Of a DNA stretch of 64,000 nucleotides, positions 11,012 to 21,500 are shown in pieces. The DNA comes from Triparma columacea. Its lineage: Eukaryota; Sar; Bolidophyceae; Parmales; Triparmaceae. The position numbers and the translations under genes are program-made. Where the stretch lies: positions 1 to 64,000 of the forward strand of contig BRYA01000097.1 in NCBI GenBank assembly GCA_030267965.1, given 5' to 3'. Every line of letters begins with the position of its first letter. Position 1 is the stretch's first letter. The notes beneath the pieces were generated by a model. The model was not told where the DNA came from. It worked only from the letters and a program-made list of their open reading frames with translations, and searched no databases.

Positions 11012-11139
11012 TGTGGTTATTAGTTGGTAATTAGTTGGTAATTTGTCGTATAAAGCGAGGAAATGGGGAAAGTGGAGAATGGGCAGGAATTGGACCTCCT
11101 TCTCCCGGACTCCTCCTCTTCCCTCCCCATTTCTGCAGC
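11012..11139. promoter_or_regulatory. 128-bp divergent promoter between MMS19 and kinase gene
   Basis: The two start codons face away from each other with only 128 bases between them. The sequence holds AT-rich TTAGTTGGTAATTAGTTGGT near the MMS19 side and a TTTCTGCAGC just before the kinase ATG, which could mark a 5' UTR acceptor. A common core promoter is likely. Confidence 0.5.
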
Positions 11140-14100
11140 ATGTCTCATGAATTTGGAAAATGGCTATTAGACGCTATTGCACCTATAGATATTGATGATA
11201 TGGATGAAGTCGATGATATTAATGATACACATAACCTTCAATCTAACAAATACGTAGAATTGATAGATATATTGAGTTCATCTAACGAAAACAAACTTCA
11301 GAAACTTCACAATTTCCTTCATAAAAACAAAAGAAACATTACACAACAACGATTAAGAGGAGTCATTGATACACTTATTGCTAATACGCTCATACCATTT
11401 GTTAACGTACAACAAACACCTCAAATTCAACAAACAACAACCACTGACTTTACATACATTTATGACACTATTTGTAGGTAAGATTACAAACACACACACA
11501 GCATTCAATACACATTCAATAGAGAGATTAAGGGGAGAGTGGAGGGAGTAGAAGCGAGTAAAGGGAGTGGAGATGAAAATAAGAGCTACAATTAGGAGGA
11601 GAAAAAGAGAAGAGAAAAAGAAAAAGAAGAACAGAGAAAAGAAACAACAGAATAAAACACACTCACAATAATAACACCCTACCACCAACCCCACCCTCTC
11701 CAAACCCCCCCCCCCACACACCCTCCCCAGCTCCGACACCAACACAGACACCTCAGACCCCCTTGAGGCCCGCTACAAGAGCCTCCTCTTCATCTCCAAC
11801 TACGCCTCCCTCCTCCGCACCCTCATAATCCTCCTCCCGTACCCCTACCCTCCCCCCATACCCCCTTCAACCCCCCCACCCCTACCAAGTTCAGCCCTCC
11901 TCCACCCTACCCCAACACCCACCGTCTACGTCAAGGCATGCGTGTGCCTGGAACAGTACGAGAGGATAGTAGCAGAGAAGGAGAGGGCCGAGCAGGACAG
12001 GACTACCGCCGACCTCATGGGGACGGCCGTTTCTCACGCTTCAAGGGGAGGGATTGGGGAAGTTTCAGAAGACCTCCAACAGACGCAGAGGAAATCAACG
12101 CCCTCAAAAACCATGGCGGAAACGTTAAATTCATACTCGTCCTCCCTATCCTTAATCCTCCACTACATCTACTCAACCTCCTCCCCCCACCTTAGGAGGA
12201 GTCTTATAAACACCATCCTAACATCCTTAACAACGACTTCAAAACGCCTAACCCTATCCGGTCGTTCTGGTAATCCATCCTCCCACCCCCGTCACACCTC
12301 CTTACGTCAAACAATATCATCACCACTACGTCCTCTACTACGTTTATTAGGACCCATTATAAAAGGTAGTAATGACGGGGGCGGTAAAAGAGTATTAGAC
12401 ACTTTGATCGAACTACATAAACCTAACGGTTACACACTACAGAGAGACATGCAACCAGTACTCGAGGTGTACCATAAGGACCTAACACGATGCTTAGTAA
12501 ACCACTGCCTAAGAGGGGAGGAGGATGTAGTGGAAAGTGTGATTGGTAGAATATGCAGTACCGATATATGGCCATCTGGTAAATCTGGTAATTCAAGTAA
12601 AGAAGTCCTCCTCCTCGCTACCTTAGAATCGATAATAACATCCCTTGGTGTCGGTGTTAAGGAAAGCTGCGGTAGAATAAGCGGATGTATAGGGAGCGAT
12701 AATAGTCGAGTATGTGAAAGAGCTATGATGATGTGGAAAGTTCCTACATTCGTATCCATATTCAACGAAGAGGCTAGTAAAGATGAAAGGATTGCGGACG
12801 AGGTTGTTAGAGCGACGGGAGGAGAACTTAGGAAAGGATGGAACCCTACGGTTAATAAAATGAGATACTTGGTCTTGGAGAGGATTAAGGATGGGATAGG
12901 GGAAAAGGGATTTAAGGATACTGCGGAGAGGGTTTACGGACGATCTACTGTAAGGATAAACATGGGAAACACACAGGACAATCACACAAAGGATAAGTAT
13001 GTTATGGGGGAGGATAGAAGTGACGATAGTGACGTCGACAGCGTAGCATCAGACGACTGTCAACTAACTCGGATTAGGAAGGTAGCCGTGAAGAGGAACT
13101 GGAATGGTGGTCAGGGGGAGGTTAAGGAGGAGAGGACGGTTAATGAACTAATGAAGGAATGGAGAAAAGAGGGGGGTGGGAAGGGAACTACTATACCACC
13201 TGCAACTATAACAGGAGTTGCACCATGGGGTAAAGGAGGGAGGGGACAACCACCTACTACTATAACAGGGGTTGCACCATGGGCAATTGGGGGGAGGGGA
13301 CAAACACATGCTAATGGTACGGGGGTAGCAGGATGGGGAAGAGGACAACCACCGGTTACGGTTACGGGTGTTGCACCATGGGCTATGAGAGGGAGGGGGG
13401 GTATGGGGAGGGGAGGAAGTATACCCATAAGAAGAAGTAGGGTTGAGGAGAAAATTGGGGAAGAGAAGGATATGGACATTGAAGACTCGAAGGAAATCTC
13501 AATAGAGGACGAAAAAGACACTCCGTCAGAGGAGGATATGTCTAACAGCGATAACCCTGGATATCTCCGACTCCTAAACTTCATGGAAATGGTAAAACCA
13601 CCAAAGACATCGAAGTATTCACCGTGGGCTATGACGCAACTTAAGGAGACACCGACGCTACTACCTAATTTAAAGTTTCACGATTTAGTGTTTGGACAGG
13701 TTTTAGGGGAAGGGGCTTTTAGGTAAGAAGCGAGAGGGAGGTTAGGAAGATAGGAGCATGACTTGAGGTCACAGGGGAGGGAGAGCGATGAAGTGATAGC
13801 CTTTTTTAAGGGAGCAAAACGAAGACCACGATCCCCCCCCCCCACACACCCCCCCTTCCAAACCTTCTGACCCCCCCCCCCCCCCCCCTCCCGTCTCCCC
13901 GTCCTTTTTTAATCAGCGTCGTAAAATACGCGCGTAAGATAACTCGCGGAACCAGCCGCAGCGGTTGGGACGAGTACGCCGTAAAAATAATAAGCATAAA
14001 AACCATCAAGGAAAACGGGTACGCCAAGTCAGTCAACCGAGAGATCGCCGTCCTTAAACACCTATCACACCCGGGGGTTGCGAGACTTGTTAGCGCGTTC

Positions 14101-15138
14101 AGATTTAGGGATGGGGCATACATGGTACTTGAATACGCAAAGGGGGGTGACTTGCACACACTGGTTACGAGCAACGGGAGTTTAGATGAACCGTCAGCGA
14201 GGTTCGTTTGCGGGGAAGTTCTAGCAGCACTATGTTCGGTTCAGGCTGCGGGGATGGTTTACGGTGATTTGAAACCTGAGAATGTACTGATGACGGAAAG
14301 CGGACATGTTAAGTTAGGGGACTTTGGGGGGTGTAGAGCTGTGGGGGAGGAGGCTAAGGATATGCTTAGGGGGGCGATGGGGGAGGTTGATAAATTGAGA
14401 GACGGGGACTGGAAGGTTAGGGATGGGGAGGGGAAGGAGGAATACGGAAAGGAGGAGGAGAAGGGAGGGTACGACGAGAAGGAGGAGGAGGATGATGAGA
14501 GGGTTGAGGGAACTGCGGCATACCTTCCTCCCGAGGTTATATCAGGCGGGAAGCACGGTTACCCCTCAGACATCTGGAGCTTCGGATGCCTCCTTTTCTT
14601 CTGCCTCGCTGGCAAGCCACCTATAATAGACGACACAAACGACTCCACCATCAGACGAGTTATCAAGTTCGCACAGGACGGCGAACACGCAGACTTCTTC
14701 GGTAAGGATAAACACAACTTCACCAAGGCCTCCCGCTCTGTCATCACCAGGTGCACCGCCGTTAGCGTATCGAAGAGGTGCGTAATATCCGAGCTAGCGG
14801 CCGACCCGTGGTGGGGGGAAAAGGGGGTGTTGAATTTACACAAGGGGGAGGCGGTTGAGCTTAACGTTGGCAAGGTTAAGGCTGGGGCTGTGGACAAGGC
14901 GTGGATGAGGAGACAGCACAGCATGATATGGAGCCCGCAGAAGGAGAAGTACGACTTTGAGAACGAGGGGAGGGGGAGAGGGGGAGAGGGGGTGGAGGGG
15001 AAGGTGGAGGAAGTGCTGGGGAGGACTATTGGAGAAAGCGAAGAGGGGGACTTTAAGGGAGGAGGGGGGGGAGAGGAGAAGGTGGGGGAGGGGGGGAGAT
15101 TGAAAATTATGATGATGGCTAGGATCACGGAGGGGTAA
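11140..15138 (+). CDS. Serine/threonine protein kinase with long N-terminal region (PDK1/AGC-like domain)
   Basis: Exons 11140-11477, 11731-13722, 13917-15138 give 1183 residues; both junctions keep frame (the second rebuilds LGEGAFSVVKYARK across the splice). The kinase domain covers about residues 760-1080: glycine loop GEGAFSVV, AVK lysine (EYAVKII), a hinge ending in EYAKGGDL, catalytic loop YGDLKPENVL near 892 (the usual HRD is YGD, but catalytic Asp and Asn are kept), DFG, and LPPE in place of APE. Between DFG and LPPE sits a 50-odd-residue acidic/Lys insertion. Loop spacing and the KENGYAKSVNREIAVLKHLSHP block resemble PDK1-type kinases. The N-terminal 760 residues are not recognised; they contain helical stretches, an acidic tail and four degenerate TGVAPW/RGQPP repeats at about 596-670. 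After the kinase domain lies a Gly/Glu-rich end. Substrate unknown. Confidence 0.82.
13175..13420 (+). repeat. Coding tandem repeat (TGVAPW...GRGQ) in kinase gene
   Basis: About four imperfect copies of a roughly 60-base unit encode ITGVAPW-x-GGRGQPP-type peptides in the N-terminal region of the kinase. Copy three is altered to TGVAGW and is shorter. Low-complexity coding repeat, likely length-polymorphic. Confidence 0.75.
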
Positions 15139-15293
15139 AAACGAGGCTAATGTTTTAGATATAGAAAGGATCGTGTTCGTTTGCAGGAGTCCGAAAAACA
15201 CACCCCGGATTCCTCCCTCAGCTCTTTTGAGTCTCATCTTATCTGTTCGGAATCTTTTGGCAGGATTTTTAGGGTGGTTCTCATACCATCACC

Positions 15294-15932
15294 ATGGATC
15301 CCTCAAAAACGGCATACGCAGGAGGTCAACCGCAGGCTTATGCCGCCGCAAGTGCGCCTACCTACCACATGCAAAACCCTCAGGCCGCTTACGCAGCTCA
15401 ACAGCAGCAAATGTACCAGCCCCAGTACCAGCAGGTGCAAGCTGGGCAGCCTGTTGCAGCTTACCCTGCGCCACCGACGCAGATCATCATACAGCAGGTG
15501 GAAGCTCCCGCCCCCGGGCTACTTGACTTGAGATCAGCACAGCAGCAGAACAGGGATAACGCCAGATTTGAGAGAAATCCTGATGGGAAGGAAGATATCG
15601 GTAAGGGGGTTTAACAGGTTTAAAGAAAAAGTTTAATCCTAACACCCCCCCCCCCACCCCCACCCCCACCCCCCCCCAACCGCTCCGTTTATCTGTCCCT
15701 AAGACCAAGTGAGTGTACAAACCATGCAGGCTCTCGCCTCCTCCTTGCTCTCCCTCTAACCCCTTTCCCTCATTATTCCCCTTCCAAGTACGCCTGGTGC
15801 CTGCTGTCGTGTTGCATCTGGCCTATTCCTATCTGTGCCTATGTGTGGTGCTGCGGAGGGGGGACCACTGGGCTGGAGAGGCCGTGCGGCGCAAGAGGAT
15901 GCGACCCTGACCGTTGTGAAGGCATGTGCTGA
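15294..15932 (+). CDS. Small Q/P/Y-rich protein with Cys-rich hydrophobic C-terminus
   Basis: First exon 15294-15600 encodes an Ala/Gln/Tyr/Pro-rich region (MDPSKTAYAGGQPQAY...) and ends at G|GTAAGG in phase 1. The last exon 15789-15932 starts after TTCCAAG and in the good frame reads YAWCLLSCCIWPIPICAY, then CC, PCGARGC, DPDRCEGMC and stop. Direct joining breaks the frame. An intermediate 5-base exon (15704-15708, ACCAA), flanked by CCCTAAG and GTGAGT, restores it as D-Q, for 151 residues. The arrangement of a Gln/Pro-rich cytosolic segment plus a short Cys-rich hydrophobic end resembles small membrane-associated adaptor or CYSTM/PLAC8-like proteins, but I cannot assign a family. Function unknown. 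Confidence 0.65.
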
Positions 15933-16056
15933 TGCTGAGCGTGTCGCCTTACTATTCCTACCCGCAATCCATCGATGATGCTACAAGTGAAAAGTAAAGA
16001 AAACTTTTTAAGAAAAAATACATACACACATGTTGCCCTACGGTCATTAACACACA

Positions 16057-18326
16057 CTACAACTCGCCCCCCCCTACCTCCACCTTCACTCCCTCGCCGC
16101 CCCCAAGATCCCCGTCCCAAATGAACCTTAAACTGCCTACCATCCATCCTTCTTTGAACCCCGCAACCCTTCCGCCCCCCCCAATCTCCCCTCCATGCAT
16201 GCTTACCCTAAGCTCGTACTCCCCTTTCCTGCCCCCCCCTTCCTCCTCCTTCATGTCCCAAGTAACCTTGGTGTTGATGACCTCGACTTCCCTACCCTTA
16301 TCGTCGGTCCTAACTTTTCTTGTTCCCCCGTTCCTGTCCCCTACGCATGAAACTAACGAAGGCTCGGTAGTCCTGCCCTCCCTCCAGTGCAGCCACACGC
16401 ACCAGCCGCCGTCCCTCGGGCAGTCAAAGTCCCTTGTTTCCGCGTGCGCCGTCACAACTGATCCCTCGACCGTCAAATTGGACACTGATATAGATGCCCT
16501 CCGGGGGGGGAGGAGGGACGCCCTGGATATTAGCGCGTTGACCAAGTTTGCACTCGTTGTGTTTGATGCATCCCACACCCTGTGTCCGACGCCTCCGCCT
16601 CCCTCGCCTCCCTCGCCCCCCCCCCCACCTATGACCCCAACTATATCATACTCCTCTTCAACCTCCCCGTCCCTGTCCGCTCCCTCCACGTACACAATGC
16701 CTTTCCGCCTAACTTCTTTCAACCTCAAACCTCTTACGATCTCTTCGACCCTCCCTCCTACTTTGTCCTCCACGAGCAGCACGTCCACGCGCTTCAAAAA
16801 GGTCGCGTTTCCTCCCATCTTAATCAGCTCCCACCCGTCGACCTCAAAGTAGTCCCAGAATCCCTCGTCGTGAAGTCCTTGCATCGCGCCGTGGAGTCCT
16901 CCCCCTTCCTCCACCCCTTCTCCCCTGAACAGCACAACCTTTGGCCTATTAGGTCTTGTAATGACCTCCCTATTCCACCCCGTAACCCACTCTAGGACCC
17001 TCGCCATCCTCCTGTCCCACGTATGCTCCCTTTTGACCGCATCCCTCCCTCCCTTATTCTTCTTATCCCTTCCCCATAACTCCTCGAGCTTCCGCCTAAC
17101 GCTACCATCTGTCGTGTCCGTCGTGTAAATCCCCACTCCGTCAAGGTCCTCCCCGAAGACCGCTTTTAGCCCCCCCATCATCACCTCCCCCCCGACCGGG
17201 AGGAGGATCCTCCTCTCGCACGCGAGCGCCTCGAAAACTCTGTTGTTTACCATCCCCATACCCTCCTGACTCGCCTCCGTTGTCCCCAGCACTAACGAAG
17301 CGGACGCGTAGACATAGGGCAGGTCGGATAAGGGGAGCACACCCTTCCAGTTCGACAAAATGTCGGTGCCGGAAAAAGAAGAACTAAAACGACCCCAGCC
17401 ATGGCCATATATTGCAAAGTTTAAGCCGTGAGCCTGAAATGAACGTTGAAGGCGAGCGGAAGAGGAGCGTGGGGTTCAGTAGGAATGCGGTTTAGCAAGA
17501 ATGCGCAGCGTAGCGTAGTGTAGCGTAGCGTAGCGTAGTGTAGCGTAGCGTAGCGTAGCGTAGCGTAGCGTAGCGTAGCGTAGCGTAGCGTAGCGTAGCG
17601 TAGCGTGGCGTGGCGTAGCGTGGCGTGGCGTAGTCTAGCGTAGCGTACCACAAATCCTCTCCAAGGCTCCTTGCTTCGCTCGCCGTCCCGTCTCACCTTC
17701 GCAAAAGCAGACGCCTCGACCAGCAGCGACCTCAAGTGCGTCTTGGACGGGCTATACTGTCCTACATAAACGAGGTCGATGCCGTTGTATTTCAATCCCT
17801 CCCCATTGTTATCATTGTTATCCTCAGGCACCCCCTCACGAAACACCATCGTGTCAACAGCCAAGGGCACCCAGAGAGACCTAAAACCATGGCTCTCGAC
17901 TCTCGCTTCGATAAGTTTGCTATTAGTGAGGTAAGCATCGACGTCCAGGTCCATTATCTGGTCCGCGTGCGGGTAAAGGTCCAACAGGTAGTGCAGAACT
18001 ACAACGGCAGGGTTGGCAGCCCTCACTGCATGGATAAACCTAGGCAAGGTGCCAGTGTACCCCTCTATTAACACAATGTCGAACTCGATATCGAGACCGT
18101 CGTAATTGAACGGGCTGAATACCGACACCTTGTTCACCGAAGGGTTAGAATCAAAGAAGGCCTTCATGCCAGCAGTGGTTACCTCTGAACCTGCAACCCA
18201 ACCGTTATCTGTGTACTTTGATTGGGCATGCAAGGAGATATTCAGCACGGGCGGGAGGGGGTGGGGGAGAGTTTTGGCGCATTCTAAAAGTAGAAAGAAT
18301 GGGAGAAGGAATTGGACAAGCGGCAT
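16057..18326 (-). CDS. Secreted/ER CgeB-like glycosyltransferase
   Basis: Exons 17697-18326 and 16057-17433 (minus) give 668 residues, phase-0 junction AFAK|AHGLNF. Residues 1-20 are a signal peptide (MPLVQFLLPFFLLLECAKTL). The next part reads as the N-terminal Rossmann half of a GT-B fold (FDIVLIEGYTG; VVVLHYLLDLYPHAD; DAYLTNSKLIE; LVYVGQYSPSKTHLRSLL). Exon 2 supplies AIYGHGWGRF, then LPLSDLPYVYASASLVLGTT and GMVNNRVFEALACERRIL, the nucleotide-sugar-binding C-terminal half typical of CgeB/YkvP-type glycosyltransferases (Glyco_trans_1_2). From about residue 300 to the end follow further unrecognised domains, the last beta-rich. Donor and acceptor substrates unknown. Likely acts in the ER/Golgi lumen. 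Divergent from the next gene with 223 bases between start codons. Confidence 0.75.
17504..17647. repeat. (GCGTA)n pentanucleotide microsatellite in intron
   Basis: About 28 copies of a 5-base unit, mostly GCGTA with scattered GTGTA and GCGTG variants, lie inside the single intron (17434-17696) of the glycosyltransferase gene. Read as protein it would give a meaningless RYATL-type repeat; the repeat is removed by splicing. Confidence 0.95.
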
Positions 18327-18549
18327 GATCGGAGGGAGTGGGGGGGTGTAGGGGAGGTTGGTTGATGTCGCTCCAGAACAACGAAGAGTGGTTTAGATGC
18401 CGATTTCGGGGGGGGGTGGAGCGTCACGAAATCAGGAGTAATTTGTAGGGTTGGTTTTGATAGTCATTTATTTCGGAGTCTGGTTGTCTGCTGGTTGATC
18501 TGATCTTGGGCAAAAATTCCTCCTTCGTTCTTCTGTTGCGTGGTTCCAG

Positions 18550-21500
18550 ATGAAGTTGATGCGCCTAGTCGTGTCCGATACCGGATCCCAAGGTAACTCA
18601 GCCATCTTTGGCCTACATCCTCGGCCCCAGGAGGGGGCAGGAACGGCAGGAAGTTCTCCAAAACACGACCATGGCTGCAATGTCGAGGGCTCAAAGTTGT
18701 TCAAAGGCGGGGTCTCCGGCCATGCCTACGGTCACCAACCCCCGATTATCGACAAGAACCTCCCTGGCATGAACCTCAGCATCATGCCTGATGTTGAGGT
18801 TGAGGCGGCTACTTGCTGTAATCCCCAAAGGCCGGCCTCCTCGAGTAGGAAGGTCGGGGGTTGGGGGAGGACGTTGATTACCGGGTTGCTATCCCTCTTC
18901 CTCATCGTCGTCCTGAGCACAGGCTCTGCAGGTTCACTGCTTGTCCAAGTTGGATATGGTGAGAGAGAGGGTAGTGGCGATGGAGGGGGTTTGGGGGAAG
19001 GTAGTGCAAAATATATCCTAACACCCCCCATCATAGTCACCACACCATCCCCCCCGATCAACCCAGTCCACGCAGCATCTCTCGGAGGCGAGGGTGACAC
19101 CATTGTCACCACTTCGCAGTTGGATGCACTTCCTACCGCTCTCGTGAGCACCGACCGCTCCTTCAAGGGCGACGAGGAGAGCATGGAAGCTGTCGGCGGT
19201 GAGGGGGCCGACCTTGCGCTGATGACAAACCAGGGTGCGCAGACGACCATGTTGACAAGCGGGACCCAAGCCCAAGCTCCCAACCCCATCGTCGTCATCA
19301 ACTTTGCTGGGAATGTGACAAAAGGTGAGTAAGAGAGAAAGCAGCGGTTAAATATTGCGACAATGATTAACTAAACTACTGCTTATGCAGGCGTCCTGTC
19401 ACCCCTCTCCCCCAGCGCAGACGTTGCAGACCTCGTTTCTCCTCAGATTGTCGTCTCCGTCATTCCCGACACTGACCGTAGTAGCAAGCAACGCTGCTAT
19501 CTGGACGGTAACGTCAACACCTCCTCTTTGAACACGACTCCGTTCGCCGACCAACCGGCGACAACCGCTACGATTAGAGTGGAGTGCACGACAGGTCAAG
19601 GTGAGGAGCGGGGCGTTTCGGTTATTGAGGGGAGACGGGAACCATGATGCAACGACTGTAGCTAACGCCCCCGTCTCGCTTCTCTCCGCGAATTGCAGCC
19701 TCCCCGAGCCCCTCTTCTCCGCAGAATTCTACACTCACAACCGGTGAAGGTGGGAAGCTGATTGTTGTCTGGTTCGACGTTGGGCCGGACAGCAGTTTCT
19801 ACTTCGACTTGCGCGGCGCGGAGTGCGCTTTTGTAGTAGACAAGAAGACCATCTTCAACATCTGCGCAGAGCGCGTGATGGATTTACCCAATCATTTGGG
19901 GAGTCCAGGATCGAACTACATTTCCATTCTTCTCCTTATTCTTCCTTTTCTCATCCTCTATATTGCCTCGTGCTTCATATTCGAGATCAGAGGACCTAAG
20001 GCGTGCACTGCATCGGTCTGGAAGAGTGGAGGAAGGTGGTTTCAGGCGAAAGATGGCTGGGCAGGAGAAATGAGACCATTTGGAGAAAGACCGAAATATG
20101 GGACTGTCCCATATCAAAAAACCAGCAACCGAGTGAAAGTGTCTCATATTTGCCTAATCTTTTGGGCCTGCTTAGTCCTAGTCGGAGGGAGGTCATTGGG
20201 TGAGGTGAATGTGGTCGATATGAACGGGCTATTCAACACGGTCAGTAATTATGTACACTCCAGTTATAACACTGGCAACTCCATCATGGCGAATGGTGAC
20301 TCTACGATTCTAGCTGCTGGGCCGTATAAATGCTCAGACGGGACATGTGCAGCTAGTTCTGTCATGCTGTACCCAGAAGACTTGAATGGAGAGGTCAAGT
20401 GTGTGGAGGACAACGCAAGCTGTGTGTTGGATGGAGAGAATGCAAGACGAGTGATGACTGTGAAGGGAACTGGGAGTGGTACACTTATTCTCCGAGCTCT
20501 CACCTTCGACAAGGGGTATACTGATTATGGTGGAGGGGTTAACATTTGGAGTGGTGCCATTGTGGACTTGGAGCTCTTGGTCTTCTCCAACAATAGAGCT
20601 ACAAGTAGTACTTTTGGAGGTGGAGCAATTTATATTTCTAGTAGTGAAACTTCTGTCAACATCTACGGAACGAGCTTCGGAAACACAGCAGACTCAGGAA
20701 ATGGTGATGATATTCTCAACAGCGGCGGAACTGTCACCATCCACAATACATGCCCTTCTCCCTACACCTCTAACACTCCAATCCAAGGTAAGACGAGAAT
20801 GAGGATTGTGTAGTATGTAGAACCATCCCTAACCCCACAACTCACTTTACGTTATCGCTGCACCAACTCCTATTCCTACCTCTCTCCTTTCTCAGGGTCT
20901 GTTTTGGGCACTTTCAATATGGCAAGCCCTCCCTACTACTCTTACAACTGTGTCTTCTACAGCTGCGACGCTGGCTTCTCCAACCCAACCGCCGGCTTAT
21001 TAGACACTGACTGCGAAGAGTGCGTTGCAGGAAAGTTATCATCTGCTGGTTCTGGCACTTGTTCTGATTGCCCCCAAGGTAAGCTCCCCGATTCTCTCCA
21101 TTCCCTTCCTTTGACCACAATCTAACTCAATCATATGCAGGCACCTACAGCACCGCCAGATCTGGCACTTGCGCAGACTGCCCTACCGGAACTTACGCCG
21201 AGTCAAACTCCACCGTCACCTGCACTGACTGCTCGGAAGGCAAGTACCTCCCCACTCCCGGTTCCTTCTCCCAATACGACTGCATGAACTGCGACCCTGG
21301 AAAATACGGTCCTTCCCCAGGTCTTTCAGAGTGCGAAATCTGCTCCAAGGGAACCTACTCCCCCTCCATGGCTACTGATTGCACTGACTGCCCCCCAGGA
21401 TGGTTCGCCTCTTCTACCATGTCCTCGACTTGTGTGAAGTGTCCCATCGGTGAATACGCAAATGAGCCGAAAAGCGAGGTGAGAATGAAGGGAGAGTAAA

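Noticed and set aside
17421..17696. Extension of the glycosyltransferase exon through RHATL/RYATL repeats
   Set aside because: This is read-through of the pentanucleotide array in the intron; splicing at 17696/17434 restores the conserved fold.
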